Both the position numbers and the translations under genes were made by a program. From the NCBI RefSeq assembly GCF_000003605.2, contig NW_003107103.1:125971-150531 (forward strand): a stretch of 24,561 bases of DNA. Direction: 5' to 3'. The stretch is from Saccoglossus kowalevskii (taxonomy: Eukaryota > Hemichordata > Enteropneusta > Harrimaniidae). The notes beneath the pieces are model-generated. The model saw nothing but the letters and a program-made list of their open reading frames with translations, was not told the DNA's origin and searched no databases. This document shows, one piece after another, positions 9,061-19,700 of this stretch (the stretch's first letter is position 1; every line of letters begins with the position of its first letter).

Positions 9061-10110
9061 ACCTAAAACAGACAGAAACACTCTATAAATATATTGAATG
9101 TGCATGTATGAATTTACCGATAGTAAAAGAGACATGACTGATGTTTTCTAATAACATTCATTTATTTACTTATCTTTGTTACAGAAGGGTGTACAGAGGA
9201 ATGTGGGAAACTTATACTCACTTGGTTATGCATTTAAAATGTCGTTAAACATGTCTCTTTTCTTTATGAGATTTAGTGTCGGTATAAAGTAATCCCGTGG
9301 GCCACTGGCCTTTCAGTTTGGTAGGGGTGTGCGGCCGTGAAATAAAACCTAAGACCCCATCATAGACCATTTCCACCCCAAAAACCATACCCCATTATAA
9401 ACCAAATAGTGATTTTGTATATCCCATCAGAGACCAAATTGTCACCAAATTTGTTTAGTTATGGGTTGAATCTACTCGTGACCAGGACTCATCAATAAAA
9501 GTACTAAAACTAGGGTTAATACATGGAAATAAAAAAAAAAAAACAGAAACCAACCCCCGGCCCCATCCAAGTCAGGCAAACCTGATATTGGACCTAAAGG
9601 CAAGAAAATCTATACCCCTTTCTAGACCAAGCAGCTAAAAATTACGACCTCAAAGGGCGGCACAACTCCATAATGTGATTTGCATTAAGTGACCCCCCCC
9701 CCCTCCAGGAAAGTAATTTGGTTCTCTACGATATTACAAAAGGATATTTGGTGAATCCACCCATAGAATATACACTTGAAGTTATCAGAGATAGACATCC
9801 ATATTCCTAGCCTGACATGTAGGCGTGAGTGGCGCCCTCGTCAGCCGAACGGTAGTTTACGTATAAATCTGTCGGTGAGGGCGCTTTTAATATTTCTTTG
9901 GAACTGCCCCATTCATTTCCTAAATACTCGTACATTTAAACGCGTTGCTCATATTTCTCAGGCACTTATTCTAAGTCTTCAGTAGTAACATCTTAAAAGG
10001 GGAAACTAAACCAATTTGATGTACGCACGGAATGATTTGTTTTTATTTTATATACATGTATTTCATTTTATTTATTTCTATTATTTTTATTCATTTTTAT
10101 TTATTTTTAC
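9061..10110. other. Non-coding spacer with C-rich repeat-like stretch
   Basis: Positions about 9296-9560 carry CCCCAT..TAGACCA / ATACCCCAT..AAACCAAA motifs recurring every few tens of bases, typical of degenerate invertebrate interspersed repeats. A C-run lies near 9692-9704. GCGCCCTC (near 9832) and GAGGGCGC (near 9878) form an inverted pair about 40 bp apart. No gene seen. Confidence 0.5.
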
Positions 10111-10114
10111 TATA

Positions 10115-10115
<1 letters not shown>

Positions 10116-10170
<55 letters not shown>
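10116..10170. repeat. (TTA)n microsatellite, about 18 units
   Basis: Uninterrupted ATT/TTA trinucleotide run. It explains the poly-tyrosine open frame across 10016-10291, which is not a gene. Confidence 0.97.
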
Positions 10171-10171
<1 letters not shown>

Positions 10172-10506
10172 GTATATCTTATTTTGAATTACTTTAACTA
10201 TGGCCACATACAAGATTTTAACATAATTTCTTTAGGCTTTGGGTCAGATCCTCTCACGATTACAAAACCTTTAAAATACGACAGCAAATAAATAACAAAT
10301 TCAAATATATAAATCAAATAAAGTAAAAGCAACTGTATGATAACAATAATTGATTGAAAATATATTTTAAAAATTAAAGGCCAGACTAGGGTCTAATTTT
10401 TATTAGATTAGAACTAAAAATTCCCAGATAATGGAATTCCACACTCGGGTTAATACGATTATATTAATCTCAAATAACAATTGCAATCAAAAATTACGTC
10501 TACAAT

Positions 10507-10701
10507 CAATCTGATTAAAGTAAGATCCTGGTTGGCTTAATTTTTTTTTTAAATTTGTTTATATCATTACTATAATTATTATTAATTTTAATTATTTACT
10601 ATAATTATTATTTATTTTAATTATAATTATAATTATAATTATAATTATAGTAATTATATAAAAAAAAATAAGCCAACCAGGATCTTATTTTAATCAGATT
10701 G
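10507..10701. mobile_element. Foldback MITE with 33-bp TIRs and 9-bp target duplication
   Basis: The left arm starts CAATCTGATTAAAGTAAGAT and runs to GGTTGGCTTA (10539); the right arm (from about 10669) is its reverse complement with one mismatch in about 33 bp, ending TTAATCAGATTG at 10701. GTCTACAAT flanks it exactly on both sides (10498-10506, 10702-10710). The interior is almost pure A/T with TTATAA repeats that continue the stem. A 9-bp duplication points to a Mutator-like origin; reading it as 8 bp (GTCTACAA fits hAT nTnnnnAn) would point to hAT. Confidence 0.9.
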
Positions 10702-11370
10702 GTCTACAATATCCGTGACCAATCGCGGCCATCGCTTAATGATCGAGAATAATCGATATTACATAACACATATCACACCCTTCAGCCCTTTGAGTGTTCT
10801 GGGTTTCATCAATAGTAATGTAAATTCCATTTTTGACATATAACGAATGGTGTTAAAATAAACGTTAGTACCTTCCATGACTGAATTAAAATTATCTCTG
10901 GGCCATGAAATATGCCCGGGGGGCTACCAGCATAGAAGTGCGATATGGGTATGTGCTGCCCGACTGAGATGTCATTTCACGTTATTTTGTTTAGAAGTGG
11001 GTAGTCATTTATCAATGTTTTAGTTTAGAAATGTTTAGCATTTATTTACTTTTTCATAGGTCCTCAGTATTCAAAGCCAGATACCGGAAAAGGCTGAATA
11101 AAATGCATTACCCGGACGTGCTCACTGGTTGCGAAAGTTGTGAGCTGGGTGTTTATTTTTTTTGCTGAAAACACTTGTGTTTAGAAGTGGGTATATAAAT
11201 AGAAAAAAAAAATGGTTTAGAAGTGAGAATGGTTTACGAGAGGTGGGCTGCACACCCTAACCCACTTAATGGGGGAGGGATATGCTATGCTTCGACACGG
11301 TCACTCAACATACATATAGCTTAGGATGGAGACAGAAAGGGAGGATGTCCTCGATATTCAGGTCGATATA

Positions 11371-11392
11371 GATAATAAAGTTATTATTATTG
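11371..11392 (+). mobile_element. Candidate LINE 3' tail (AATAAAGTTATTATTATT)
   Basis: An AATAAAG hexamer run into a short ATT microsatellite. Its reverse complement recurs at 18974-18995. Such tails are common at CR1/L2-like non-LTR ends. No reverse-transcriptase coding sequence is visible upstream, so at best a 5'-truncated copy. Confidence 0.35.
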
Positions 11393-12192
11393 AAAGAACA
11401 ATTAAAATTTATATTGTAGCGTCTTCGGGTTGCTCCTTGGTTCGTCGTCGAGTTCGTAGAAACATGCCGGGAAAGATTGTAAGGGTGTGTTAGTTACCGG
11501 TATGTTTTACTGGTTATTCTGACAACTAATTCATGGCCGTTATTGGTCACCCACCTTAGTGCACATCGTTTATAGACGATGAACTTCAGGTTTATAAAAC
11601 AGATAAAAACGAACAGTTTAAAATATTATGGGAGACATCTACTGAAGGAGTATTTATGTTTGTTTCACTGATGTTCAAAACGCTCAAAGGAGTCGGTAAC
11701 AGGTGCGTTTGCATTTTAAAAATTAAAAAGCTATGCCACGAATAATAGACGCTGACATAGTTTGGAAGTGGATAGGGAGTTGTATGCTAGTTAGTCAAAC
11801 TCTGCCACGGATTTTCTGGGGATTTTTGATTTTTTTTTTTCGTATGTTTTTCAAAAATTGTACAACAAAATCAAGAGTTCTTTTGAAGTCGAATGTTACC
11901 ACCCCAAAACAACACCACTAGTCGCTTATGCTTTTCCCAAAGTTCATTTTTGTATTTATTCATTTTGACATGGGTAATTTGAAGTATAGGCATTTGCGGT
12001 TATTCACGGACGATTTCGAATAGTGGCTGGTATATGACAATGGTCATAATGACCAATTTATATAGTCATAGAATATTCAGGGATGTTTTCGATTGTGTTT
12101 CTAAAAAACTGCTAAGACGGGGGTGGATTTCACATAAATTACAGACGGATCAATTTTTAATCTGATCATGCACAGATTATTCTATCAGTTTG

Positions 12193-12215
12193 CCTCATCG
12201 ATTTCATCGATGAGG
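12193..12215. repeat. Perfect 10-bp hairpin, 3-nt loop
   Basis: CCTCATCGAT, loop TTC, ATCGATGAGG. It stands alone; no poly-T follows and no gene is near. Confidence 0.8.
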
Positions 12216-12310
12216 GCGCAATGACTCCGCTGTATTTTACAAACTTATAACACATGGCTATGATTGGTCATCCATAGGTCCGACTCTGTGTACACACACA
12301 TTCTAGACTA

Positions 12311-12586
12311 TTAAAGGGCGGTAGTCGTCGCGCCACGCACGCGCGAGATATATGGGTCTCATATAAACAAAGCCGGTGACTTTGACTGTTGGACAGATCA
12401 ACGAGTACAAACTGAGACGTTACCAAGTTTTAATTAGGTATTTTTTTAAGTGATTTGAAGGTGTCGAAGGAGTTACCAGCGGTAATTAGCGCAAGTCGCG
12501 CCCGGTCAAATCTCATACTGTGGAAAAATCAATGTTTATCAACACAAATGTCGCACATGCGCAGCGCGACGACTATCGCCCTTTAA
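12311..12586. mobile_element. TTAA miniature element, copy 4 (276 bp)
   Basis: TTAA at 12311-12314 and 12583-12586. Left end TTAAAGGGCGGTAGTCGTCG; right end reverse complemented TTAAAGGGCGATAGTCGTCG: 19 of 20 match. The interior is longer than and largely unlike copies 1-3, so only the ends are shared, as expected for elements mobilised by one transposase. Confidence 0.86.
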
Positions 12587-13232
12587 CCAATGGACGTGAA
12601 TAGTCAAGTATTATCTACAACTTCCGACATCTGAAACTGTCATTTTATTTCAGAAGCGGAAGTGATTAGAATTGTTGTTCGTTACCTCGTTAAATGGCAA
12701 TCTAGTATGTGCCCCTACCTAACCTAACCAGGCACCTCGATATTCAAATCACAAATCCCGTACAGAATGCACAATCTAATATAACATTGGATTTTCCATG
12801 ACACTGTGATCACTGTTTACCGTTTGTTGGCGTATTATTGGCGAGTTATAATTTGGGTTTATTTAGATAACGTCACAATTGGCGCATGTATAACATCACT
12901 ATGCCCGCCTACGTGTGACCAGTGAGGTAAAAGTCAGTCTTTCACCTCCATGGTGTGACGGACGTCTCGTGTAATGGCTGATCTACGCGTCGAGGTCGCA
13001 CATTCTACAGTCCATGCTGAATTGTTCGAGTTCAATACGAACGAACATCGAGTTACGAAAACATCAAGTTACAAAAATTACCATGCTCATAATCTAGAAA
13101 CCACGCCCTCTTTTGTGGAACCACGCCCAAATTGTAACTCAATGTTACGGGCAACCTAATTTTTTTGTTTTTGTTGAACGTCCACATTTAGTAACTCGAA
13201 CTTCAATTAACTCGAGTTACGGGCAACATAGA
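12587..13232. other. Spacer with ETS-like site and GTTACGGGCAAC repeat
   Basis: GCGGAAGTG at 12656-12664 is an ETS-type core. Between about 13020 and 13230, CGAGTTAC/GTAACTCGA pieces recur in both orientations, and GTTACGGGCAAC occurs twice (13143-13154, 13216-13227), probably an eroded mobile element. The 61-codon frame at 12974 overlaps it and is not a recognised protein. Confidence 0.45.
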
Positions 13233-13349
13233 ATCATTGTTTAGAAACAAACGTCTACCCACGAGCCTTTGCGTTTTTTTACGTGTGTTATTATCATCGC
13301 TCGGGACTCAATTCCCGCGCGTGCGCAGGTAACGACCCTCCCGATTTAA
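13233..13349. mobile_element. TTAA miniature element, copy 5, left part missing
   Basis: It aligns to copy 1 from TCATTGTTTA to the right terminus (GCGTGCGCAGGT, ACGACCCTCCC, TTTAA), with TTAA at 13346-13349. The left half is absent and joined to the GTTACGGGCAAC repeat, so it is truncated. Confidence 0.8.
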
Positions 13350-14325
13350 AGTGTGTAAAGATATTTCAGGCCAACATGTGTGTGTTCTGAAATCCATTGC
13401 GATTTTAGATCTGGTCCCAAACATTTGTTGCTGAATGTTGCGAACTACAAACGATTGCGGGTGTATGACAACGTAAGTGAATAATTCAGTATCGTAATGG
13501 TGGGCGATTATATCTTATTAGTGCCATGAGTAATGCAGATAAGAAGGGTGTCAGTGTAGTGCCGTATGCCAACTTTGTACAGATATTCCATACCATAAAC
13601 CAAATATATGGTTATAACGATAAGGTAGCAGTCACGTGGTTTATAAATCTCTGCGAATGGATGAAATATAGTTTAGATTATATTTTGGATCAAAAATGAA
13701 CCACATTGAGGTGTTTATAAACCTGTCAATGCGTGAGTACTTTGTAATGTTCCAACATCACATACATGTATTATTTTATATAATGTTGTCCCCAGTTTCA
13801 TGTAATTAATACTAGTATGAGGGTCGACAAGGGTAATAATGTAATTTAAATAAATAGAAAACGTAAATCCGTAGACATGGACAAGGTGTAAAATGTAATA
13901 GGCTATTTTATTCGTCCGTAATTTGTACAAAAATGTTATTTTTTTTGTAAGTGCATAAAGCACTTTTTAAATTAAATTAAATGTCGTAATTCGTACGCAA
14001 TTTCCAATTTTGATTCTTAAACTCAAATTATCAAAAATATTATAAAAATGTAATTAGGCATTTGCTTTATCTGTAAAGTGTAAAAACCTTTTTTTTTTTT
14101 TACTGTAAATGGAATTTTCATTTTATTTCCTGTAAAAACTTAAAATGCCGTCTTTATTTCCTGTAACCTTTACCCCTTGCTCCTTCTCTAGTATATTTGG
14201 GGTCATTAGTCTCTGACTTCCACCCTACATTCATGCTTTGCAAATCTGTGAGATATTCCCTAACCACACACCGTAAAGTACCGAGATTGTGTATGAGTAC
14301 GGAGAAACTAGCCGCACATTATGAA
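13350..14325. other. AT-rich intergenic DNA
   Basis: No gene recognised. A near E-box GTCACGTGG lies at 13631-13639; TTTATTTCCTGTAA occurs twice near 14123-14167; several poly-T runs. The 82-codon minus frame at 13715-13963 looks like chance. Confidence 0.5.
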
Positions 14326-14492
14326 TTGAAGCGAAAGGGGTCGTCACATGCGCATGCGCGGGAATTGAGTCCAAAGCGACGATAACAATGCATGCTAAAA
14401 ACGCAAAGGTTTATTGACAGACGTTTGTTTGTAAACAACGACACGCTATGTCCGTTTGCCACATGCGCAGGTGAAGACTCCTCCGCTTTCAA
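14326..14492. mobile_element. TTAA miniature element, copy 6 (167 bp), opposite orientation to copy 1
   Basis: Left end GGGGTCGTCACATGCGCATG then CGCGGGAATTGAGTCC, which is the reverse complement of the right half of copies 1 and 5; right end CACATGCGCAGGTGAAGACT then CTCCGCTTTCAA. Both TTAA motifs have decayed (TTGA, TCAA). Same length class as copy 1. Confidence 0.82.
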
Positions 14493-15514
14493 ATTGTAGG
14501 TATGTTTGTTGAATGGACAAGAAATTCCAGTGATTCTAAAATGAAATATGTGGAAAAAATGACAGGGCAAGATATTTACTTTCAATATATCATGTTTTCA
14601 ACAAACAATTTTATAAAATAATGTTTACACATTTTGTTATATGTTGAGGTTGTTCTGGGACGTGATGTTCAACAAAACTTACAATATGACCGAATGTTCC
14701 TTCCGAGAAAGCTACTCAATGCCCATGCAATATGTATTAGATAAAAGCATGAAATATTTTGTTACATATTTTGTTGCCTATTTTTAATTTATATATGGGA
14801 GACAATGTCAAATTTTCTGATCAGGAAATATAATTTTGCCGAGAGATCTACTCTAGGCTTGATTTTGAAAATGAGTGCGCTTATATAAATTGTCGTATTT
14901 TGCATATGTACCAGTTTGGGATAGTTCATGCATATTTTAGTTCATACCAATTATTGAGAGGTTTTCATAAAAGCTACCACAATAATCTTGGTATCATGTT
15001 TGTTGTGTTTAAAATTATTCATTTAAGTCTTGTGTTTCAAACACCTTATAGTACGCAGTTCAACGTATGTGAACTCCTAACGAAGATATTCCCGGATTAA
15101 CACCAGTCGTTAATGGCACACTAAACATTAATTCTCCACTCTGATGAAAGGACAAATTACTGGTACAAACTGCGAAACTAACTCACCGCGAAAGCCACTC
15201 ATCGTGAAGCTACTAGTTTACATTTGAAATAACAATTACGAGTAACTAAACGTTTATAGCGGGCGTCAGCGAGATTCGTACGGGTAACTTGTAACTTTCT
15301 CAATGTTCCAATAACTTCAACTTCCCCAGACGTTTGAAGCATTGAAGCGAGCGCAAATAAGATCTGTAAGGATAATTTACAATTTAATTTGTATAGTCAT
15401 AAGAATGGGTCAAATTTAATTGGTCCAAAAAATAAGTAGCGCTGGGGGAGGGGCTGTCACAAAATATAGCAAATACATGTAGTTTTCATAACATTACTAG
15501 TATATCATTTGATA
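14493..15514. other. AT-rich intergenic DNA, nothing recognised
   Basis: Only short chance frames (e.g. 14900-15100). A G-rich GGGGGAGGGG lies near 15443. Confidence 0.5.
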
Positions 15515-15568
15515 GCGCCAACAGTTCCTAGGCAGTTTACTAACTGCCCGTAGGAATCTTGTTTGCGC
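15515..15568. repeat. 54-nt imperfect hairpin upstream of CYLD
   Basis: The left arm GCGCCAACAGTTCCTAGG..CAGTT pairs with the right arm AACTGCCCGTAGGAA..TTGTTTGCGC around a TACT loop, with small bulges and mismatches. Length and bulges are hairpin-RNA-like but short for an animal pre-miRNA. It lies about 700 bp before the CYLD start. Confidence 0.55.
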
Positions 15569-15706
15569 CCACCGTAATTTACACAATAACAACAGAAATC
15601 CAAAGACGGCTAAAGTTTTTTTCGTCGTTTTATAGTTTTAAAATTATGATGCAGACACGATTACGCAGAACGCGGCGGGGAATGTTTTCAAAAATTATGC
15701 CACTCA

Positions 15707-15716
15707 GTCACGTGAC
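15707..15716. promoter_or_regulatory. Palindromic E-box GTCACGTGAC
   Basis: Exact match to the CLEAR/USF-type palindrome; about 550 bp upstream of the CYLD start codon. Confidence 0.5.
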
Positions 15717-15910
15717 TTTGGGCCGGAATCCCGACCCAGTGGAACAATATTACCTGCGTCCCTACTGAGTTCTACTTGCTATTCGCAAGGGACGCCAAGA
15801 ACCAGCGAATGACCTCTGGAGCCACTCTCCATTCCAGAGTTCTTAGCGCACGAAGGTGATTTGAAGAAGCGCCACCACATTGCTTCCTGTGACGACACAA
15901 CGGCGCCACC

Positions 15911-15970
15911 ATGCATGGAGAGTGCTCGAGAGCTTCCGATAACGAGGCTGGGGTATTCCCCTTCTACTAA
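15911..15970 (+). CDS. Possible upstream ORF, 19 codons, strong Kozak
   Basis: GGCGCCACCATGC is a near-perfect Kozak context. The frame reads MHGECSRASDNEAGVFPFY and stops at 15968-15970. If the CYLD transcript starts upstream of here, scanning ribosomes would meet this frame first. The peptide itself is not recognised and is more likely regulatory, if anything, than functional. Confidence 0.25.
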   Translation: MHGECSRASDNEAGVFPFY

Positions 15971-16254
15971 GCAATATCAAAAGCCATCCTTATTGGAAAA
16001 CAGACTGCCTTCTACTTTTTTACCGTACCAAATTTCCCATTTTGGTAATGATACCAATCTGCGAAATTATTGTACAAGTCAGTGCTGTATATAGCCAAGA
16101 TAAACCTCATCGCTATTTTTGAGTACAGTCGATAAATGTGCATGTACATTTCCATGATTACGCACTTCCGTTTCGCGGTAAAACATCGTCCTGGACATCG
16201 TTGGATGACTCGACCGGAATGAATTGCATCTGAGATGTAAGTAAATTCTCAAAC

Positions 16255-16278
16255 ATGGTACACAATGTCGGGGGCTAA
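16255..16278 (+). CDS. Short ORF overlapping the CYLD start
   Basis: ATG at 16255, 10 bp before the CYLD ATG and in another frame, reads MVHNVGG and stops at 16276-16278, 11 bp inside CYLD. An overlapping frame like this usually lowers initiation at the main start, provided it is in the mRNA leader. Confidence 0.3.
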   Translation: MVHNVGG

Positions 16279-16756
16279 GGAGCGATGTGCGCTGAGTCCA
16301 TATTTTATACTTTTAAAGGAACAAGTTGTACGCGCACAGTCGAAAACGGCGTTGATTAATCGAGCTGAATCCAAGGATCGTCAAGTCTTGCCTGGGTCAC
16401 TATTTGAGGAGGTAAAATCGCAGACAAGGCACACCAGCCCCATTACAGGGTCCAGGGGAGACAAGTTCGTTTACAAATCCCTAGAACACGAAAATCTCGT
16501 TTTAGAATGTTCCACTGACAATTTAGCGAGGATATCTAAAGAGGAAAAGGATCTATTAGTTGGATTGGTACAGTTACGTGAACGGTATGATATTTATATT
16601 GGTGACAAACGCCGCCTCGCAGAAGGACTGCACATAAAAGTAGGCTCCGAGGTACACGTCGACGTACAGGGCTTGGTGCAACGAGTGTCAGGAATTGTAC
16701 GGTATAAAGGCCCATTGCCTGGACAAAGTGGTACACATTTTGGCATCGAGCTTTTG
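16265..16756 (+). CDS. CYLD: CYLD first coding exon
   Basis: Encodes residues 1-164, ending CTTTTG|GTAAGA (donor at 16757). It holds the N-terminal region and the first half of CAP-Gly 1. Reading on past the donor gives a stop within about 10 codons, consistent with intron. The antisense 66-codon frame at 16536-16736 is a shadow. Confidence 0.9.
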
Positions 16757-19700
16757 GTAAGAAACATAGGTATATTGTATTTATATTAGTCCTACCCCTT
16801 GTTTTCTAAGGGCTATGATTAGTCATGTAATAACACTTTGTTGATCTGGATCGGAGACAAAGCGACGACATGGACCTGAGTGTGCCCCCCCCCCCCCTCT
16901 TTTTGTCGTCCCCATTTATTTATCTTGTTTATACTCCCAACTTAAACAATGGACACAATAGTGGAAATACCCAACTACGGAACTGAAATATGACTCTAAA
17001 ATTACTGGTAATGTTTGTATACATACACACCGTATCTGACTGTAACATGAGCTATTTCTGAACTGGGGGAAAACCCAATCTCTTCCTGGTTTAAAGAGGT
17101 CAAAGTGCATCCTTTCAGCTGATACTGGAAGCGATATTTGAATAATATCATGGTGTAGTTCTTGCATCAGATTGTACATTAAAGCATTGACGTACTCCCT
17201 ACAATACTAGTGCATTCATATTTTAGAAAATCATCTCAAAAATTCTCAGTAAAGCATATTTGTTTGTCTCATCAGTGACCATGTGACTTTCAAACTTCCA
17301 AGGTCTAAACAAATCATATACATGTACCATGCACATATTGTTCAATAGGGTAAACAAAATTCAGGAGATCATCGATCAAACCATCATAGAAATAAGGTCA
17401 TGTCTGCTATTGTTTTGGTTGTGTATTTTTAGCAAAGGAATGTGACACAAATCAATTTTTAATTTGTTAGCGCGATTTAGAATTTATTGTCAATTATTGC
17501 TAGAACCATGGAGCTCTATTTTTTAGCTCCATGCTAGAACACATCAACTTATACTTTATAATGAGCATTCCAGGTAATCATGTTTTTTCTATGATTTCCT
17601 TTATTCTCATTTCTTGTGGGTACTTATGCATGGTGAATCATACATATGTAGTATATAGTCATATTTATGAACATATGAGCATTGTACCTATGTTGAAATT
17701 GTGGTACTAAACAAAATGTGAAATCACACACGATCTGTTGCTGCACTTAATAATTAATTCTTTCGTTAAAGGTCAACTGGTCTGTCACTCTGGGCTATTC
17801 AAATTCCAGTCTTGTTTTTAATCATCATTGTTTAAAATCCCCCCAAATAAATGTTTGTAATATCTTTATTGATTGCTGTGCCATTAAATGTTAAGAAATA
17901 TTGGAATTGGAATATAAATCTAAAAATACAAGTAATGTTAGTAAATACTATGGAGGTACATGTATAATCTATTGTACATGTACATGTAGCTCCATGGTAA
18001 TTCATTGTTTAGCCCACACTCAAATGAGAATTCTAAGTAAGTAACATTTTCAGGACATTGTTTTTACCATCATGTGATATACTAGTAATGTTACTTCAGA
18101 TATGGGACCAATATTGAATCATGCCTAATTATTTTTCTTTAAACTTTAGCCATTAATTAACTCAAATTTATGCAACTTTTCATCAAACTTTTTTATAAAA
18201 CTGAGTAAACATCTAAAATGAACATTTGCATTTGGTGTATCAAAAATATACTCTGATTGTTTTAATCAAATATCGTGTCATTCCAGTGATGTATTAATAC
18301 GGCAAACACAGTAAAAAAAAAATGTTTCAAAAATGCACACATTCCTATTTAAGGTAGTGTGAATGGCAAAACATGCATGTTTGCGACTCATTTCTTATAG
18401 ACATCTTCCACAGTGCATCATTAGGACTCTAGCATGAGACATTCCATATGTGATACTTACGGGAAGCTTGAGCTTAATTCTCACGATAGTTGCTATATTG
18501 ATGAAAAAAACACTGTAGATAAAAGACCTCTGTGGGCACGGATGATTTTAGTAACCGTGACACAGGAGTGGATTTTGAAGAGGCACACCTAGTGTACACT
18601 CACCACTTAAACCTTCATTACTCATATACATATCCCACAATGCAATGTGACAATGACACATATATTAAGGTTTGCCTCCTAATCACCATAATTTGGTCTA
18701 TTAACCTTTTCACCACCAGACTTTCTCGCCCAAATTTGTCTGCACTTTTTTTTTATATTTCTGGAAATGAACCCTAATTTTGGAGCCCACAGACTAAATT
18801 TGAGTCACTGTTCTGTTTCAGCTGCGCTTATTTTTGTCCTAATCTTCTGAAGGAAAGTGCAGACTATAAATGGGATCATTTTGTGAATTTTTTATGAAAA
18901 GAGGGAACTGGTGGTGAAAAGGTCAATGAAATGAGACATTTGTTTTCAATTCACCAGTTAGACAAACGGAACGATTAATAATAATAACTTTATTACACTA
19001 CTAAAAACCTTCAGAGGGTTTTTGTATGGTAAAGAACATAAATACAAAAAAATACAAATACAACAAATTCAAAAGACATAAAATTAAAAAGAAAAAGAAA
19101 AGAAAAAATTGACACAATTCTTTTTAAAGGGCAGTAGGTGTCATTGATTGTATGTGATAAGGGTTCCTAAACTACAACGTACAAATGATTGGCCGATATC
19201 CAAAGCATTATGAGTCAGCTCTATAAATAAAGAAATGTTTGAGAGGTTGCAAGTCTAAATAGAGAAATTACACAATGTTGTAAATGTTTGATTTGCAGTC
19301 TGTATTGTTCTATGGAAAATGTGTCAATGTTGAGATTTTTAAACACATTAAAGTAGTTGTCATTGGCTGCAATGTGATGATGTTTTTTATCTAATACTTT
19401 CATCTGCTAGATATTTGATCAGCGAATAAGGGGAAGGTACATAGAAAAAGGTGGAACTTAAGAAACGTGTTTTAGCTGGTTCTATAACGATAAAAAAATC
19501 AAAACTGTTTCACAAGCGTGCAATGAGAGGGTATTCGTATGAGAAAACTAATACCAGTAAAGAGCAAGGTAAAGTTTTTGTAAGGTTAAATTAAATAGTT
19601 TACTATGTAAACAAATATAGGGTACCGGTATGTAGGTAGGAATAACTTTATTTTAACATAAAAATTAATTATTAATAATTAACATAAAATTATTAATTAG

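Larger units (their letters stand above)
10711..12310. other. Intergenic DNA with interspersed-repeat remnants
   Basis: Positions about 10913-11270 look like one degenerate repeat: it begins ATGCCCGGGGGGCTACCAGC and carries the phrase GTTTAGAAGTG at 10990, 11180 and 11215. At 11371-11392 ATAATAAAGTTATTATTATTG resembles the 3' tail of a non-LTR retrotransposon. A perfect 10-bp hairpin lies at 12193-12215. The frame at 11733-11921 has no similarity I recognise. Confidence 0.5.
15700..16264 (+). promoter_or_regulatory. CYLD: Putative CYLD promoter and 5' leader
   Basis: CpGs and GC content rise here relative to flanking DNA. GTCACGTGAC (15707-15716) is a perfect 10-bp E-box palindrome of USF/TFEB type. 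CACTTCCG (16163-16170) is an ETS/GABP core, common near animal transcription starts. No TATA box stands out. ATGAGAT|GTAAGT-like sequence at 16237 is a strong donor consensus just before the start codon; if used, the ATG at 16265 would be intronic in that transcript. The transcription start cannot be fixed from sequence. Confidence 0.4.

Noticed and set aside
9655-9675. TCAAAGGGCGGCACAAC as another TTAA element end
   Set aside because: Match is limited to AAAGGGCGGC, with no TTAA and no partner end.
10016-10291. 91-codon frame with a run of tyrosines
   Set aside because: It is the TTA microsatellite read in frame; no conserved protein on either side.
12974-13159. 61-codon frame starting MADLRVEV
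   Set aside because: It overlaps the CGAGTTAC repeat zone; no known family, no supporting splice structure.
14197-14585. Frames of 62 and 88 codons on opposite strands
   Set aside because: They run across TTAA miniature element copy 6; similarity to the frame at 8551 is due to the element, not a protein.
15559-16094. Two frames (69 and 77 codons) upstream of CYLD
   Set aside because: No similarity recognised; the region is better explained as promoter or leader DNA.
16916-17179. 87-codon minus-strand frame in CYLD intron 1
   Set aside because: No family recognised, no start context or splice partner; likely chance.
19221-19403. 60-codon minus-strand frame beside a LINE-like tail, as a reverse-transcriptase remnant
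   Set aside because: No RT or endonuclease motif; the surrounding minus-strand frames are full of stops.
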